A stretch of 19,674 nt of DNA from NCBI GenBank assembly GCA_036393335.1, contig DASWHD010000070.1, positions 1 through 19,674 of the forward strand, written 5' to 3'. Position numbers and translations under genes: made by a program. Source of the stretch: DASWHD01 sp036393335. Lineage in GTDB: Bacteria; CG2-30-53-67; CG2-30-70-394. Within the stretch, counting starts at the first letter, position 1; every line of letters starts with the position of its first letter. Positions 1-6,822 of this stretch are shown in pieces. Below the pieces are notes generated by a model that made no database searches, was not told the DNA's origin, and saw only the letters and a program-made list of their open reading frames with translations.

Positions 1-1
1 G

Positions 2-193
2 GTGCTCATGGTCTCCACCCTCCTCACCGGCCAGTACGGCGAGCAGGACGTCTGTCTGTCGGTGCCATGCGTGCTCGGCGCCCGGGGCATCGCGCGGGTG
101 ATCGAGCTGGACCTCACCGGCGAGGAGCGCGCAGGCCTCCACGCCTCCGCCGAGATCCTGCGCGCCACCCTGCGCCGCGTGGCGCCCCGCTAG
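2..193 (+). CDS. lactate/malate dehydrogenase, C-terminal end (5' partial)
   Basis: This is the last 63 codons of a gene that enters from the left edge. The visible protein has the substrate-domain ending of the L-lactate/malate dehydrogenase family: a Y-G-E-Q-D-V-C-L-S-V-P strand, then an A-R-G-I-A-R-V-I-E-L-x-L-T stretch, then the amphipathic last helix. The enzyme would interconvert a 2-hydroxy acid and its 2-oxo acid with NAD(H) in the cytoplasm. The Rossmann part and the residue that separates lactate from malate specificity lie outside the window, so the substrate cannot be decided. No terminator hairpin is obvious after the TAG. Confidence 0.75.
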   Translation: MLMVSTLLTGQYGEQDVCLSVPCVLGARGIARVIELDLTGEERAGLHASAEILRATLRRVAPR

Positions 194-272
194 CCCCGCC
201 GAGAGCGTTGGTTCGGTGACCGACAGAATCGTGGGAGTGACGGACCTGGGACATCACCACAAATGATGGAGC

Positions 273-285
273 CTATATGCTATAG
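273..285. promoter_or_regulatory. palindromic operator/-10 candidate of vapBC
   Basis: The sequence CTATA-tgc-TATAG is a perfect inverted repeat in an AT-rich patch of otherwise GC-rich DNA, about 40 bases before the vapB start. TATAGT at its right side could serve as a -10 element. VapBC complexes commonly autorepress by binding palindromes over their own promoter, so this is the best operator candidate. It is an inference from position and symmetry; no clear -35 hexamer was identified. Confidence 0.4.
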
Positions 286-325
286 TTACGCATCAACGAC
301 GCCACAAAATTGGTGAGAGTGTCTT

Positions 326-547
326 ATGCGAACCACGGTGACTATTCCGGACGACATTCTGACGGACCTGATGCATTTTTCGCAGGCATCGTCCCGCACG
401 GACGCCGTGAACCGCGCGGTCGTGGAGTGGGTGCAACAGCGGCGCATCGAGCGCCTCAAGGCGCTGCGCGGAAAACTTCCGGTCGAAGGGGATCTCGCCG
501 CCCTCCGGGAGCAAGAGATCGAAGAGGTGGCGGAGCTTGACCGCTGA
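326..547 (+). CDS. vapB: VapB-family antitoxin
   Basis: This 73-residue protein begins with the short beta strand and two helices typical of VapB antitoxins (M-R-T-T-V-T-I, then a T-D-A-V-N-R-A-V helix). It continues with an R-R-R-I-E-R-L-K-A-L-R-G-K linker and an acidic C-terminal tail that would wrap the toxin. Its role is to neutralise the VapC ribonuclease and, with it, to repress the operon by DNA binding. A GGTGAG ribosome-binding sequence lies 8 bases before the ATG. The stop codon overlaps the start of the downstream PIN-domain gene, as is standard for these operons. The family call is secure; which tRNA or RNA the partner cuts cannot be read from the sequence. Confidence 0.85.
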   Translation: MRTTVTIPDDILTDLMHFSQASSRTDAVNRAVVEWVQQRRIERLKALRGKLPVEGDLAALREQEIEEVAELDR

Positions 548-929
548 GGTGGTAGTCGATTCCAGCGTCTGGATTGAGTATTTCCGGCGCGGCGATGGGC
601 CGGTGTTCGATGCCCTCGACACCCTCCTCGACGGCCGGCGGGCGATCCTGTGTGGGGTAGTGGAGCTGGAAATCCACCAGGGGTTGCGCACGCAGGAGCG
701 CGCCATGGTCACCGACCTCTTTCAGGCCCTTCCCTACTTCGAGACCCGGCGGTCCGACTTCATCGCCGCGGGGGAGCTGCTAGGGGAGCTCCGCGCTCAG
801 GGTGTGACCATCCCCTCTTCCGACGCCCTAGTCGCCGCCATCTGCCTGCAACGGGGAGTGGCCCTCCTCACCCTCGATCGCCACTTCGACCGGGTCCCCG
901 GGCTGCGGCGATTCGCCGTGGGGGTGTGA
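537..929 (+). CDS. vapC: VapC-type PIN-domain ribonuclease toxin
   Basis: This is a 130-residue PIN-domain protein. The four acidic positions of the metal-binding active site are visible: D8 in V-V-D-S-S-V-W-I-E-Y-F, E45 in E-L-E-I-H-Q-G, D96 in S-S-D-A-L-V-A-A and D114 in T-L-D-R-H-F. VapC toxins cleave tRNA or rRNA and stop translation when the labile antitoxin is lost. The TTG start at 537 is preferred because an AGAGGTGG sequence lies about 7 to 9 bases before it. It overlaps the antitoxin gene by 11 bases, indicating coupled translation. A GTG at 549 is the alternative but has no well-spaced ribosome-binding site. All catalytic residues are intact, so the toxin should be active. Confidence 0.87.
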   Translation: MTAEVVVDSSVWIEYFRRGDGPVFDALDTLLDGRRAILCGVVELEIHQGLRTQERAMVTDLFQALPYFETRRSDFIAAGELLGELRAQGVTIPSSDALVAAICLQRGVALLTLDRHFDRVPGLRRFAVGV

Positions 930-979
930 GCCGAACGGCCGGGAGATGCGAGCGGCTGGGCGGGAGTGGCGGAATCATG

Positions 980-997
980 GTGAGAAATGCGGGCTAG
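980..997 (+). repeat. 18-bp dispersed repeat GTGAGAAATGCGGGCTAG, copy A
   Basis: One of five copies in the window (others at 2920-2937, 3889-3906, 4104-4121 and 19649-19666). This copy ends in CTAG, and the IS1182-like element starts directly after that CTAG. The repeat therefore served as the insertion site. Confidence 0.8.
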
Positions 998-1079
998 GAG
1001 TCTGTCGGACTTTCGAGACGGATTGGGGTCCTGAGGGTTAGACTGGCGCGGGTTCGGTAGGCCTCAGCCGGGAGGAGTC

Positions 1080-1488
1080 ATGGGCAGTCGATTCATGGTG
1101 GCCGATCGGGAGACGCCGTTTCTGTTTCCGCCGTCGGTGCAGGAGTGGCTTCCGGAAGACCCTCTGGCGCGGTTTGTCGCCGACGCGGTGGAGCATCTGG
1201 ATCTGCGTCCGCTGGAGGCGGCCTACCGTGGGCGCGGCTCCCTGGCGCACCATCCGGGGGTGCTGTTGGCGCTGCTGTTCTACGGCTACGCCACGGGCGT
1301 GTTCTCCAGCCGCAAGATCGAACGCGCCACCTACGACTCGGTCGCCTTCCGTTACCTGGCGGCCAACACCCACCCGGACCACGACACGATCGCCACCTTT
1401 CGCCGGCGCTTCCTTTCGGAGCTGGAGCCGCTGTTTGTGCCGCTGTTGGAGCTGGCCTGCGAGCTGAAGCTCTTGCGGCTCTCGCCAG
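1080..1488 (+). pseudogene. IS1182-like transposase, N-terminal fragment (frameshifted)
   Basis: This reading frame encodes about 136 residues of the N-terminal helical region (DUF772-like) of IS1182-type transposases. It includes the L-F-Y-G-Y-A-T-G-V-F-S-S-R-K-I-E segment and the H-P-D-H-D-T-I-A-T-F-R-R-R-F segment, both typical of this family. The frame then runs open but meaningless to 1922, whereas the true continuation of the protein is in the +1 frame from about 1489. The last residues matching the family are L-R-L near 1479. A net insertion of one base in the CTCTCGCCAG stretch at about 1479-1488 would explain the break. No A-rich slippery heptamer is present, so a programmed -1 shift is unlikely. 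Confidence 0.75.
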
Positions 1489-2463
1489 GTGAGTCTGGAC
1501 GGGACCAAGATCCAGGCCAACGCCAGCCGCCACAAGGCGCTGAGCTGGGCGTATGCGGACCGTCTGGAAGCCCAGCTCCAGGCGGAAGTGGCGGGATTGA
1601 TGGAGTGCGCCGAGCAGGCGGATGCCCAAAACCTTCCCGATGGCCTGAGCCTGCCCGAGGAGATCGCCCTTCGCCAGGCGCGGCTGGCCGCCCTGGCGGA
1701 AGCCAAGCGCACGATCGAGATCCGTGCCCAGGAGCGCTACGCGCGGGAGAAGGCCGCGTTGGACGAGAAGGTCGCGAAGCGCCAAGCCCAGGAAAAGGCG
1801 ACCGGCAAGAAGCCCGGGGGCCGGCCTCCGACGCCGCCCGAGGCGGGGCCGACGGCCACGGACCAGGTCAACCTCACGGACGCAGAGTCGCGCATCATGC
1901 CCGTCTCCGGTGGGGGCTTTGAGCAGGCGTACAACGCCCAGGCGGCGGTCGACATGGACACCGCGCTGATCGTGGAGCACCCCCTCACCGACCACGTCAA
2001 CGATGTTCACGAGATCGAGCCGGCGCTCGTGAAGCTGGGGGCGCTTCCAGAGGCGCTCGGCACGGTCGCGCACCTGGTGGCGGACACCGGCTACTTCTCG
2101 GCGGCCAACGTGGCGGCGTGCGAAGCCCAGAAGATCACCCCCTCCTTGGCCTCGGGCCGGCAGCCCCACCCCCCGCCGGTCTGGGAACGGTTCACCGAAC
2201 CGCTGCCCGCTCCCCCTGACGCCGATGCGGTGACCCGCATGCGCCATCGGATGCAGACCCCGGCGGGCCGCCGGCGCTACGCGCGCCGCAAAACCACCCT
2301 CGAACCGGTGTTCGGGATCCTCAAGCACGTCCTGGGCTTCCGGCAATTCCTCCTGCGGGGGCTGGCGGCGGTGCGCGGCGAGTGGACGCTGCTGTGCCTG
2401 GCATACAACCTCAAACGCCTGCACACCCTGCAGGCGGCCGGTTGGGCGGCACGGGCCGCCTAA
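1489..2463 (+). pseudogene. IS1182-like transposase, catalytic C-terminal part (frameshifted)
   Basis: This frame carries the catalytic DDE core of the transposase, about 324 residues. The first aspartate is in V-S-L-D-G-T-K-I-Q-A-N-A-S immediately after the frame break. The second is in V-A-D-T-G-Y-F-S, and the glutamate is in L-E-P-V-F-G-I-L-K. Between them lies the charged coiled insertion usual in IS1182 enzymes (about residues 20-120). The end of the protein is intact. GTG at 1489 is only where the open frame can begin; the natural start is at 1080. The core could function only if the two frames are joined by recoding. Confidence 0.8.
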
Positions 2464-2797
2464 ACCGAAGGGCACGTCTCCCTTTCCCCCCTGGGGGATC
2501 CGTCTGACCCCGTCTTTTCGCCGGTTCGAGCGCCACACCCCGTCCCTCTTCAAACCTTCCCCCTGCGGATCCACTGCCAAGACGAACCCAAACCGTCCAT
2601 CCCCCCACGCCCAAGGGGGGTAGTCCGACAGACTCCTAGCTGATTTTTTCTTCGGCCATCGCCGCGCCGAGGGGCAGTGGGAGCGCGGCGGGGAGTGGCT
2701 ATGGGAGAACAAGGTCGCCGCGGCAGGCCGGCGGTGTCTAGACAGCGGGCGACGTTCGACCTGGCAAGACGCCATCAATGCGTCGTATCGCGTGACC

Positions 2798-2940
2798 AGC
2801 GCAACAGGCCCTGCGGGCCTGGGTCGCCGACCTGCCTGCCGGCAGGCAGGAGGGATTCGGCTCCTACCGCGGGCCACCCAGGATCTACGGCCGTTGGCAC
2901 GCTCTCACGACGATCCCTGGCGAGAAATGCGGGCTAAGCA
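2798..2940 (+). repeat. composite repeat copy B with nested 20-bp palindrome
   Basis: This stretch matches the reverse complement of 3885-4010 closely. Both share a GGCCCTGCGGGCCTGGGTCG core, a GGGATTCGGCTCCTACCGCG arm, a diverged GATCTACGG stretch and finally the GAGAAATGCGGGCTA terminal repeat (B ends GGGCTAAG rather than GGGCTAG). Copy B lacks the left GTAGGAGCCGG arm. It carries the extra palindrome CCTGCCTGCCGGCAGGCAGG at 2831-2850, absent from copy C. With copy C it brackets the nucleotidyltransferase pair as inverted repeats. The rest of the gene-free stretch 2641-2797 shows nothing I can name. Confidence 0.75.
2831..2850. repeat. 20-bp perfect palindrome nested in a REP-like repeat
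   Basis: CCTGCCTGCCGGCAGGCAGG is its own reverse complement. It lies between GTCGCCGA and AGGGATTCGG. In copy C the same flanks are directly joined, so the 20 bases behave as a discrete insert. A second identical insert is at 6996-7015. Confidence 0.85.
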
Positions 2941-2964
2941 AAACTGTGACGTTTGCCAGCACGA

Positions 2965-3498
2965 CTACTCCGTACCGCCGAGATCGCGCCGGATCCTCGC
3001 TGCGATTTCCATCCGCCGCCCCTCCTCGATCGGTGTACTGGCCAGGCGCGCCGCCAGTGTCTCGCCGTCCACCAGGCCGTGCTCGATGGCCGCACGGATG
3101 AAGGCGAGGTCCTTCTCCCGACCCGCGACGTACTTGCTCACCAGGAGATCGTGGATCTCCAGGCTCCAGCCGATGGCGCGACCGGTGTTCTCGTTATGGA
3201 CGCGGAACAGCCGCTCCTCCCAACGGGCGGGCAGGGTCGCCGTCTCGGGGCCGACCCCCTGGGCGTAGTAGCCAAAGGTTTCGTGGAACGGCGAGCCTTC
3301 GCCGATGGAGCCGTCGATGAGGTCGGCCTTCTCCGGTGCGTCGCGCGGATAGAGACCGGCCCCCACGGAGCGCAACAGTACCTCGGGGACCTCCGGGAAC
3401 TGGCCGAGGATCGCCTGGCTACCGACGATGATGAGGTGGTCTTCGTCGGCGATGCCCGCGGCGGCACGGATCACGTGCTCAAGATTCGACCGCGTCAC
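2965..3498 (-). CDS. DUF6036-like nucleotidyltransferase, metal-site residues apparently lost
   Basis: The 177-residue protein resembles the DUF6036/AbiEii-like nucleotidyltransferase superfamily: I-I-V-G-S-Q-A-I-L-G at about 23-32, then L-L-R-S-V-G-A-G-L-Y-P-R-D at 41-53, then E-K-A-D-L-I-D-G, a G-Y-Y-A-Q-G-V segment and a late H-D-L-L-V-S-K-Y-V-A-G-R-E-K-D motif. In my recollection of the family the middle motif reads S-x-[ED]-x-D-x-Y; here both acidic residues are glycine (G46 and G48), each one A-to-G change from Glu or Asp. Start GTG at 3498 fits homologues. A longer frame to 3558 would overlap the upstream gene. That gene ends 26 bases earlier on the same strand, so the two are probably co-transcribed. 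Cytoplasmic; biological role unknown, possibly toxin-antitoxin-like. Confidence 0.7.
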   Translation of the reverse strand: MTRSNLEHVIRAAAGIADEDHLIIVGSQAILGQFPEVPEVLLRSVGAGLYPRDAPEKADLIDGSIGEGSPFHETFGYYAQGVGPETATLPARWEERLFRVHNENTGRAIGWSLEIHDLLVSKYVAGREKDLAFIRAAIEHGLVDGETLAARLASTPIEEGRRMEIAARIRRDLGGTE

Positions 3499-3524
3499 GA
3501 GGCCACATCTCTGCTCTGCGCCAG

Positions 3525-3845
3525 CTAGTCGGCGCGCACCTGCTCGTGGATCTGCCACCGCAGGCGCGGCGGCAAGAGGCCGGCGAAGGGGGTGGACTGG
3601 CGGAGTTCATTGGCCCGCTCACCGGGATCCGTCAGGAAGGCCAGGGCATCCTCCAGCGGCTGTTCGAGAATGGCCAGCCACGCCCGTGCCCAGTGGCGCT
3701 GAGTGGCGTCGTTGGAGGCGACCTGGCGCCGCAGTTTCGCGATGACGCGGGTCAACCGCTCGGGTTCCTCCCGGATCATCTCGGCGATCCGCCGGTGGTA
3801 GGCGATGCTCCGTGCCTCGGCGAGGCGGTGCCAGGAATCGTTCAC
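3525..3845 (-). CDS. small helical protein paired with the nucleotidyltransferase
   Basis: A 106-residue soluble, mostly helical protein starting at GTG. A GAGAGG ribosome-binding sequence lies about 9 bases before it. It opens with D-S-W-H-R-L-A-E-A-R-S and contains R-H-W-A-R-A-W-L-A-I-L-E-Q-P and a closing S-T-P-F-A-G-L-L-P-P-R-L-R-W-Q-I segment. I recall similar short proteins directly upstream of DUF6036 nucleotidyltransferases, but no function is known to me. No metal-binding motif, membrane segment or confident DNA-binding motif is visible. Position upstream of, and co-directional with, a nucleotidyltransferase is the usual order for an antidote or regulator gene, which is inference only. 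Confidence 0.6.
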   Translation of the reverse strand: MNDSWHRLAEARSIAYHRRIAEMIREEPERLTRVIAKLRRQVASNDATQRHWARAWLAILEQPLEDALAFLTDPGERANELRQSTPFAGLLPPRLRWQIHEQVRAD

Positions 3846-3884
3846 TGTCGAGCCTCTCTTCTGGCGAGACCAGATCTACTCCCG

Positions 3885-4042
3885 CAGTCTAGCCCGCATT
3901 TCTCACCAGGGATCGTGGCGAGACCGTGCAAACGCCCGTAGATCGTGGCCGGCCCGCGGTAGGAGCCGAATCCCTTCGGCGACCCAGGCCCGCAGGGCCT
4001 GTTGCGCGGATCGCCGGTGAAACCGGCTCCTACCCCTGTCGA
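3885..4042 (-). repeat. composite repeat copy C (inverted relative to copy B)
   Basis: Read on the minus strand this is TAGGAGCCGGTTTCACCGGC, the GGCCCTGCGGGCCTGGGTCG core, the GATTCGGCTCCTA arm (3960-4032 as a whole), a GATCTACGGGCG stretch and the terminal GTGAGAAATGCGGGCTAG at 3889-3906. Outer ends TAGGAGCCG/CGGCTCCTA are inverted repeats, typical of REP/BIME-type elements. This copy has no 20-bp palindrome insert. It lies directly upstream of the small helical gene and could contribute to its leader or insulate it. Confidence 0.75.
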
Positions 4043-4103
4043 GGACTCGGACGAGGACACGGCCAGGAAATGCGGGTGGTTGCGCGGGCGCAGCAGATAC
4101 ATG

Positions 4104-4121
4104 GTGAGAAATGCGGGCTAG
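4104..4121 (+). repeat. 18-bp dispersed repeat GTGAGAAATGCGGGCTAG, copy D
   Basis: Exact copy of the repeat found at 980-997. It lies about 30 bases beyond the leuS stop codon, in the short gap before the accessory island. Confidence 0.8.
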
Positions 4122-4152
4122 CGCGCCGCCCGCAACCACCTGCAGCGGTCCG

Positions 4153-6777
4153 CTACGCCACCACGTTCACCAGCCGGCCGGGGATGACGATTACCTTGCG
4201 CGGCGCCTTGCCGTCGAGCCACCTCTGGACCGCGGGGTCCGCCAAGGCGAGACTCTCGAGGTCGGCCTGCGGCGCGTCGGCGGCCACGGTGACGCGGCCG
4301 CGCACCTTGCCGTTCACCTGCAAGACCAGCTCGATCTCGTCCTCCTTGGCCAGCGACCGGTCGTAGTCGGGCCACGGAGCAGCATGCAGGGGCGCGCGGT
4401 GGCCGAGGGACTCCCACAGCTCCTCGGTGATGTGCGGGGCGAAGGGATTGAGGAGGTGGACGATGGTCTCCATCGCCAGGCGGCTCAGGGCCGGGTCGGG
4501 CGCGTCGCCGGCGCAGTAGCCCTGGGTCGCGTTGGCCAGCTCCATGATCGCGGCGATGGCGGTGTTGAAGTGGAAGGCCTGCTCCGCGTCGCGGGTGACC
4601 CTGCGAATGGTCTGGTGCAGGCGGCGGGTGAGGTCGGCCTCGGCCTTGCCGGCCGCCGGCGCCGCGGAGGCGCGGTCGGGTAGCGCCACCACCTGGGCGG
4701 CGAGGCGCCACACCCGGCCGAGGAAGCGGTACGCCCCCTCCACCCCCTCCTCGCTCCACTCCAGGTCGCGCTCGGGGGGCGCGGCGAACAGGGAGAAGAG
4801 GCGCGCGGTGTCGGCGCCGTAGCGGGCGATCAGGGCGTCGGGATCGACCACGTTCTTCTTCGACTTGGACATCTTGACCACCCGCCCCTGCTCGGCCGGC
4901 CGGCCGCAGCGGGTGCAGGCGCCGCCATCGACCTCCGCCGGCAGGAGCCAGCCGTGGGTGGCGCAGCGCCACGTCTCCTTGCACACCATCCCCTGGGTGA
5001 GCAGCCGGGTGAAGGGCTCGGCGGCGGAGAGGTAACCGAGGTCGCGCAGGGCCTTGGTGTAGAAGCGGGCGTAGAGGAGGTGGAGGACCGCGTGCTCGAT
5101 GCCGCCGATGTACTGGTCGACCGCCATCCAGTAGTCGACCTCCTGCCGGTCGAAGGGGCCGCGGGCGATCTCCTCGGGAGTAAGGCGCAGGGCGTCACCG
5201 GTGGCACTGGCCCGCGGGTCCGGCGAGGCGTAGCGCAGGAAGTACCACGACGACTCCAGAAAGGTGTCGAAGGTGTCGGTCTCGCGCCGCGCCGGGCCGC
5301 CGCAGGAGGGGCAGGTGGCCGTCACGAAGCCGGCGTGGGCCGCCAGGGGCGAGCCGCCCTCGCCGGTGAGGGCCACGTCCTCGGGCAGGACCACCGGCAG
5401 GTCCCGCGGCGGGACGGTCTGCATGCCGCAGGCGTCGCAGTAGAGAACGGGAATCGGTGCCCCCCAGTAGCGCTGGCGGGAGATCCCCCAGTCACGGAGG
5501 CGGTAGGTGACCGCCGGACCGCCCTGGCCGACGTCGGCCAGCCAGCGGGCCACGGCGCCCTTGCCCTCCTCCGAGGGGAGGCCATCGAACTGCGCCGATC
5601 CCCCCATCACCCCGGCCGCCTCGTAGGCCGCCTCCATGGTGGCACCGTCCAGGGGCTGGGGCGTGCCGTCCTCGCGGAGGGGGAAGATCACCGGCCGGAT
5701 CGGCAGGCCATACTTCCTGGCGAACTCGAAGTCGCGCTGGTCGTGGGCCGGGACCGCCATCACCGCGCCGGTGCCGTACCCCATGAGGACGAAGTTGGCC
5801 ACGTAGATCGGCACCGGCTCGCCGGCGCCGGGCGGCAGGCAGTAGGCACCGGTGAACACCCCCTCCTTGTCCTGGGCCACCTCTTCCCGCACCGCCGCCG
5901 CGACGGTGGCGAGCTTGGCGCGCAACGCCGCCACCGCCGGTCGCTGGGTGGCGGCGGTGATGCGCTCGACGAGCGGGTGCTCCGCCGCCAGCGACAGGAA
6001 GGTGACCCCGAACAGGGTGTCCGGGCGGGTGGTGAAGACCTCGATCTCCTCGCCGGTGTCCACCACCGGAAAACGGACGCGCGCCCCTTCCGAGCGGCCG
6101 ATCCAGTGGCGCTGCATGGTACGCACCTTCTCCGGCCAGCCATCGAGGCGGTCGAGGTCGCGCAGCAGCTCCTCGGCGTAGTCGGTGATCTTGAGGAACC
6201 ACTGCTCCAGCTCCTTGAGCAGCACCGGATTGCCACACCGCCAGCAGGCACCGGCCTCGACCTGCTCGTTGGCGAGGACCGTGGCGCAGGTGTCGCACCA
6301 GTTGACCTGGGAGCGCTTCTTGTAGGCGAGACCGCGCTCGACCATCTGGATGAAGACGAGCTGCTCCCACCGGTAGTAGGCCGGGTCGCAGGTGGCGAAC
6401 TCCCGCTCCCAGGGGATCGACAGGCCGAGCTTACGAAGCTGGCCGCGCATGTAGGCGATGTTCTCGCGGGTCCACTTGGCCGGGTGGACACCCCGCTCGA
6501 TGGCGGCGTTTTCCGCCGGCATGCCGAAGGCGTCCCAGCCCATGGGATGGAGGACGTGGAAGCCGCGCCGCCGCTTCACCCGCGCCACCACGTCGCCGAT
6601 CGCGTAGTTGCGCACGTGGCCCATATGGATGCGCCCCGATGGGTAGGGGAACATCTCCAACACGTAGTACTTGGGACCCGGCGCGTCGCGCGCCACCCGG
6701 AAGGCGGTGCTGTCGTGCCAGCGCGCCTGCCACTTCGCCTCGATCTGCTGCGGCTCGTATCGCTCGTCCATGGTCAT
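4153..6777 (-). CDS. leuS: leucyl-tRNA synthetase
   Basis: This class I synthetase attaches leucine to tRNA-Leu using ATP in the cytoplasm. The protein is 874 residues, close to the bacterial norm of about 860. The ATP signature H-M-G-H is at 51-54 after Y-P-S-G-R-I, and K-M-S-K-S is at 635-639. The editing domain that hydrolyses mischarged tRNA is intact, with T-T-R-P-D-T at 249-254 and H-D-Q-R-D at 345-349. Zinc-ribbon-like cysteine pairs are at 161/164 with 178/181, and at 447/450 with 489/492. Two ATG codons compete as start: 6777, and 6771, which is better spaced from a GGACAGG sequence. The genes that usually follow leuS in gammaproteobacteria (lptE, holA) are not here; an accessory island follows instead. 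Confidence 0.97.
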   Translation of the reverse strand: MTMDERYEPQQIEAKWQARWHDSTAFRVARDAPGPKYYVLEMFPYPSGRIHMGHVRNYAIGDVVARVKRRRGFHVLHPMGWDAFGMPAENAAIERGVHPAKWTRENIAYMRGQLRKLGLSIPWEREFATCDPAYYRWEQLVFIQMVERGLAYKKRSQVNWCDTCATVLANEQVEAGACWRCGNPVLLKELEQWFLKITDYAEELLRDLDRLDGWPEKVRTMQRHWIGRSEGARVRFPVVDTGEEIEVFTTRPDTLFGVTFLSLAAEHPLVERITAATQRPAVAALRAKLATVAAAVREEVAQDKEGVFTGAYCLPPGAGEPVPIYVANFVLMGYGTGAVMAVPAHDQRDFEFARKYGLPIRPVIFPLREDGTPQPLDGATMEAAYEAAGVMGGSAQFDGLPSEEGKGAVARWLADVGQGGPAVTYRLRDWGISRQRYWGAPIPVLYCDACGMQTVPPRDLPVVLPEDVALTGEGGSPLAAHAGFVTATCPSCGGPARRETDTFDTFLESSWYFLRYASPDPRASATGDALRLTPEEIARGPFDRQEVDYWMAVDQYIGGIEHAVLHLLYARFYTKALRDLGYLSAAEPFTRLLTQGMVCKETWRCATHGWLLPAEVDGGACTRCGRPAEQGRVVKMSKSKKNVVDPDALIARYGADTARLFSLFAAPPERDLEWSEEGVEGAYRFLGRVWRLAAQVVALPDRASAAPAAGKAEADLTRRLHQTIRRVTRDAEQAFHFNTAIAAIMELANATQGYCAGDAPDPALSRLAMETIVHLLNPFAPHITEELWESLGHRAPLHAAPWPDYDRSLAKEDEIELVLQVNGKVRGRVTVAADAPQADLESLALADPAVQRWLDGKAPRKVIVIPGRLVNVVA

Positions 6778-6822
6778 GCCTGTCCGACCGTTCGGTTCAT
6801 CCGGGAATCTTGGAGGGAATCG

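Larger units (their letters stand above)
998..2635 (+). mobile_element. IS1182-family insertion sequence, CTAG target duplication
   Basis: The element is 1638 bp. Its ends are perfect 14-bp inverted repeats, GAGTCTGTCGGACT at 998-1011 and its complement at 2622-2635. A CTAG tetranucleotide flanks it on both sides (994-997 and 2636-2639), as expected for a 4-bp target duplication. Inside is a DDE transposase reading left to right, split by a frameshift. The element sits exactly in the CTAG of a dispersed repeat. Structural integrity of both ends suggests fairly recent arrival, while the frameshift suggests it can no longer move by itself unless the shift is recoded. Confidence 0.88.

Noticed and set aside
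1093..2877. 594-codon open frame antisense to the transposase
   Set aside because: It runs opposite to a clear IS1182 transposase, is low-complexity Arg/Gly/Pro sequence and matches no family. It is a high-GC shadow frame.
3499..3558. Longer N-terminus (20 extra residues) for the nucleotidyltransferase
   Set aside because: The extra residues lie inside the upstream gene's 3' end and do not resemble the family's start, which fits GTG 3498.
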